This document shows positions 40,144-40,214 of a DNA stretch of 40,214 bases, in pieces (positions within the stretch are counted from its first letter, which is position 1; the number at the start of each line of letters is the position of its first letter). The notes below the pieces were generated by a model. It saw nothing but the letters and a program-made list of their open reading frames with translations, had not been told where the DNA came from and ran no database searches. The position numbers and the translations under genes are program-made. The DNA comes from Acidimicrobiaceae bacterium (GTDB taxonomy: Bacteria > Actinomycetota > Acidimicrobiia > Acidimicrobiales > RAAP-2): positions 1 through 40,214 of the forward strand of contig PLRX01000043.1 in assembly GCA_003164095.1 (NCBI GenBank), read 5' to 3'.

Positions 40144-40214
40144 CCCGCTCACCCGCTCGCCCGCTCACCCGCTCGCCCGCTCGCCCGCTCACCCGCTCGC
40201 CCGCTCGCCCGCTC
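40144..40214. repeat. Tandem octamer repeat CCCGCTCR
   Basis: Eight full copies and a 7-nt partial copy of CCCGCTC(A/G) fill the last 71 nt and run off the window. The final bases of the successive units read A, G, A, G, G, A, G, G, so a 24-nt higher-order unit (A-G-G) is emerging at the right. No start codon or coding frame is tied to it. It lies upstream of the SDR gene start, or within or behind whatever follows the window. Confidence 0.95.

Noticed and set aside
40144-40214. CRISPR array
   Set aside because: Units are contiguous 8-mers without spacers, so it is a simple tandem repeat.

Overview
The window is high-GC DNA with dense bidirectional coding, frequent GTG/TTG starts, leaderless-type promoters, SpoIIE-type phosphatase, DUF2630, TetR/HxlR regulators and DrrAB-like transport genes. 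This points to an actinobacterium. Protein flavour suggests Acidimicrobiia-like lineages, but that is inference from family resemblance only. No rRNA, tRNA, CRISPR array, prophage or conjugation module was seen. The only mobile DNA is one decayed IS481-like transposase.

Layout. 1-3.4 kb: a divergent PlsC-like acyltransferase candidate, a hairpin pair, a gene-poor stretch, the IS481-like remnant and a small four-helix membrane protein. 3.6-7.3 kb: a tight four-gene operon (ABC ATPase, ABC permease, SDR oxidoreductase, NmrA-like protein). 7.3-9.3 kb: a two-helix sensor SpoIIE phosphatase on the minus strand, followed by a possible STAS fragment. 9.5-13.4 kb: a class III aminotransferase, SCP2-like protein, APC-family amino acid permease and cupin on the plus strand; the aminotransferase and the permease share a basic C-terminal tail motif, and the cupin has an in-frame amber codon before a still-coding tail. 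13.4-17.2 kb: a secreted PQQ-propeller/ASH-domain protein and a zinc alcohol dehydrogenase on the minus strand. 17.3-23.1 kb: an ion-channel-like protein with a degenerate filter, DegV, an LLM flavin oxidoreductase and Lon protease.

23.1-26.5 kb: a small regulatory/detoxification area with an epoxide-hydrolase-like protein, an HxlR regulator divergent from an azoreductase-like flavoprotein across an inverted repeat, DUF2630, and a TetR regulator divergent from a broken MFS efflux gene across a dense operator array. 26.5-32.5 kb: a K+ channel with RCK domain, an acyl-CoA synthetase, a tiny membrane protein, a Rip3-like site-2 protease with CBS domains, a DJ-1/PfpI protein and the regulatory half of an adenylate cyclase without its catalytic half. 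32.5-38.7 kb: a 1889-residue secreted protein with a sialidase-like region, an Ig-like domain and eight FN3 repeats, translationally coupled to the C-terminal half of a glycosyltransferase. 38.8-40.2 kb: a coupled SDR/VOC pair on the minus strand and a 71-nt tandem octamer repeat running off the window end.

The most coherent new signal is a recurrent hexamer TAGnnT placed 6-7 nt before the start codon of at least six genes on both strands, which I read as -10 elements of leaderless transcripts. The same layout precedes two short upstream ORFs. The most intriguing possible system is the aminotransferase/SCP2/permease/cupin cluster with its shared basic tails. Several genes are in visible decay (transposase, MFS pump, cupin tail, STAS-like fragment, cyclase half, glycosyltransferase half).
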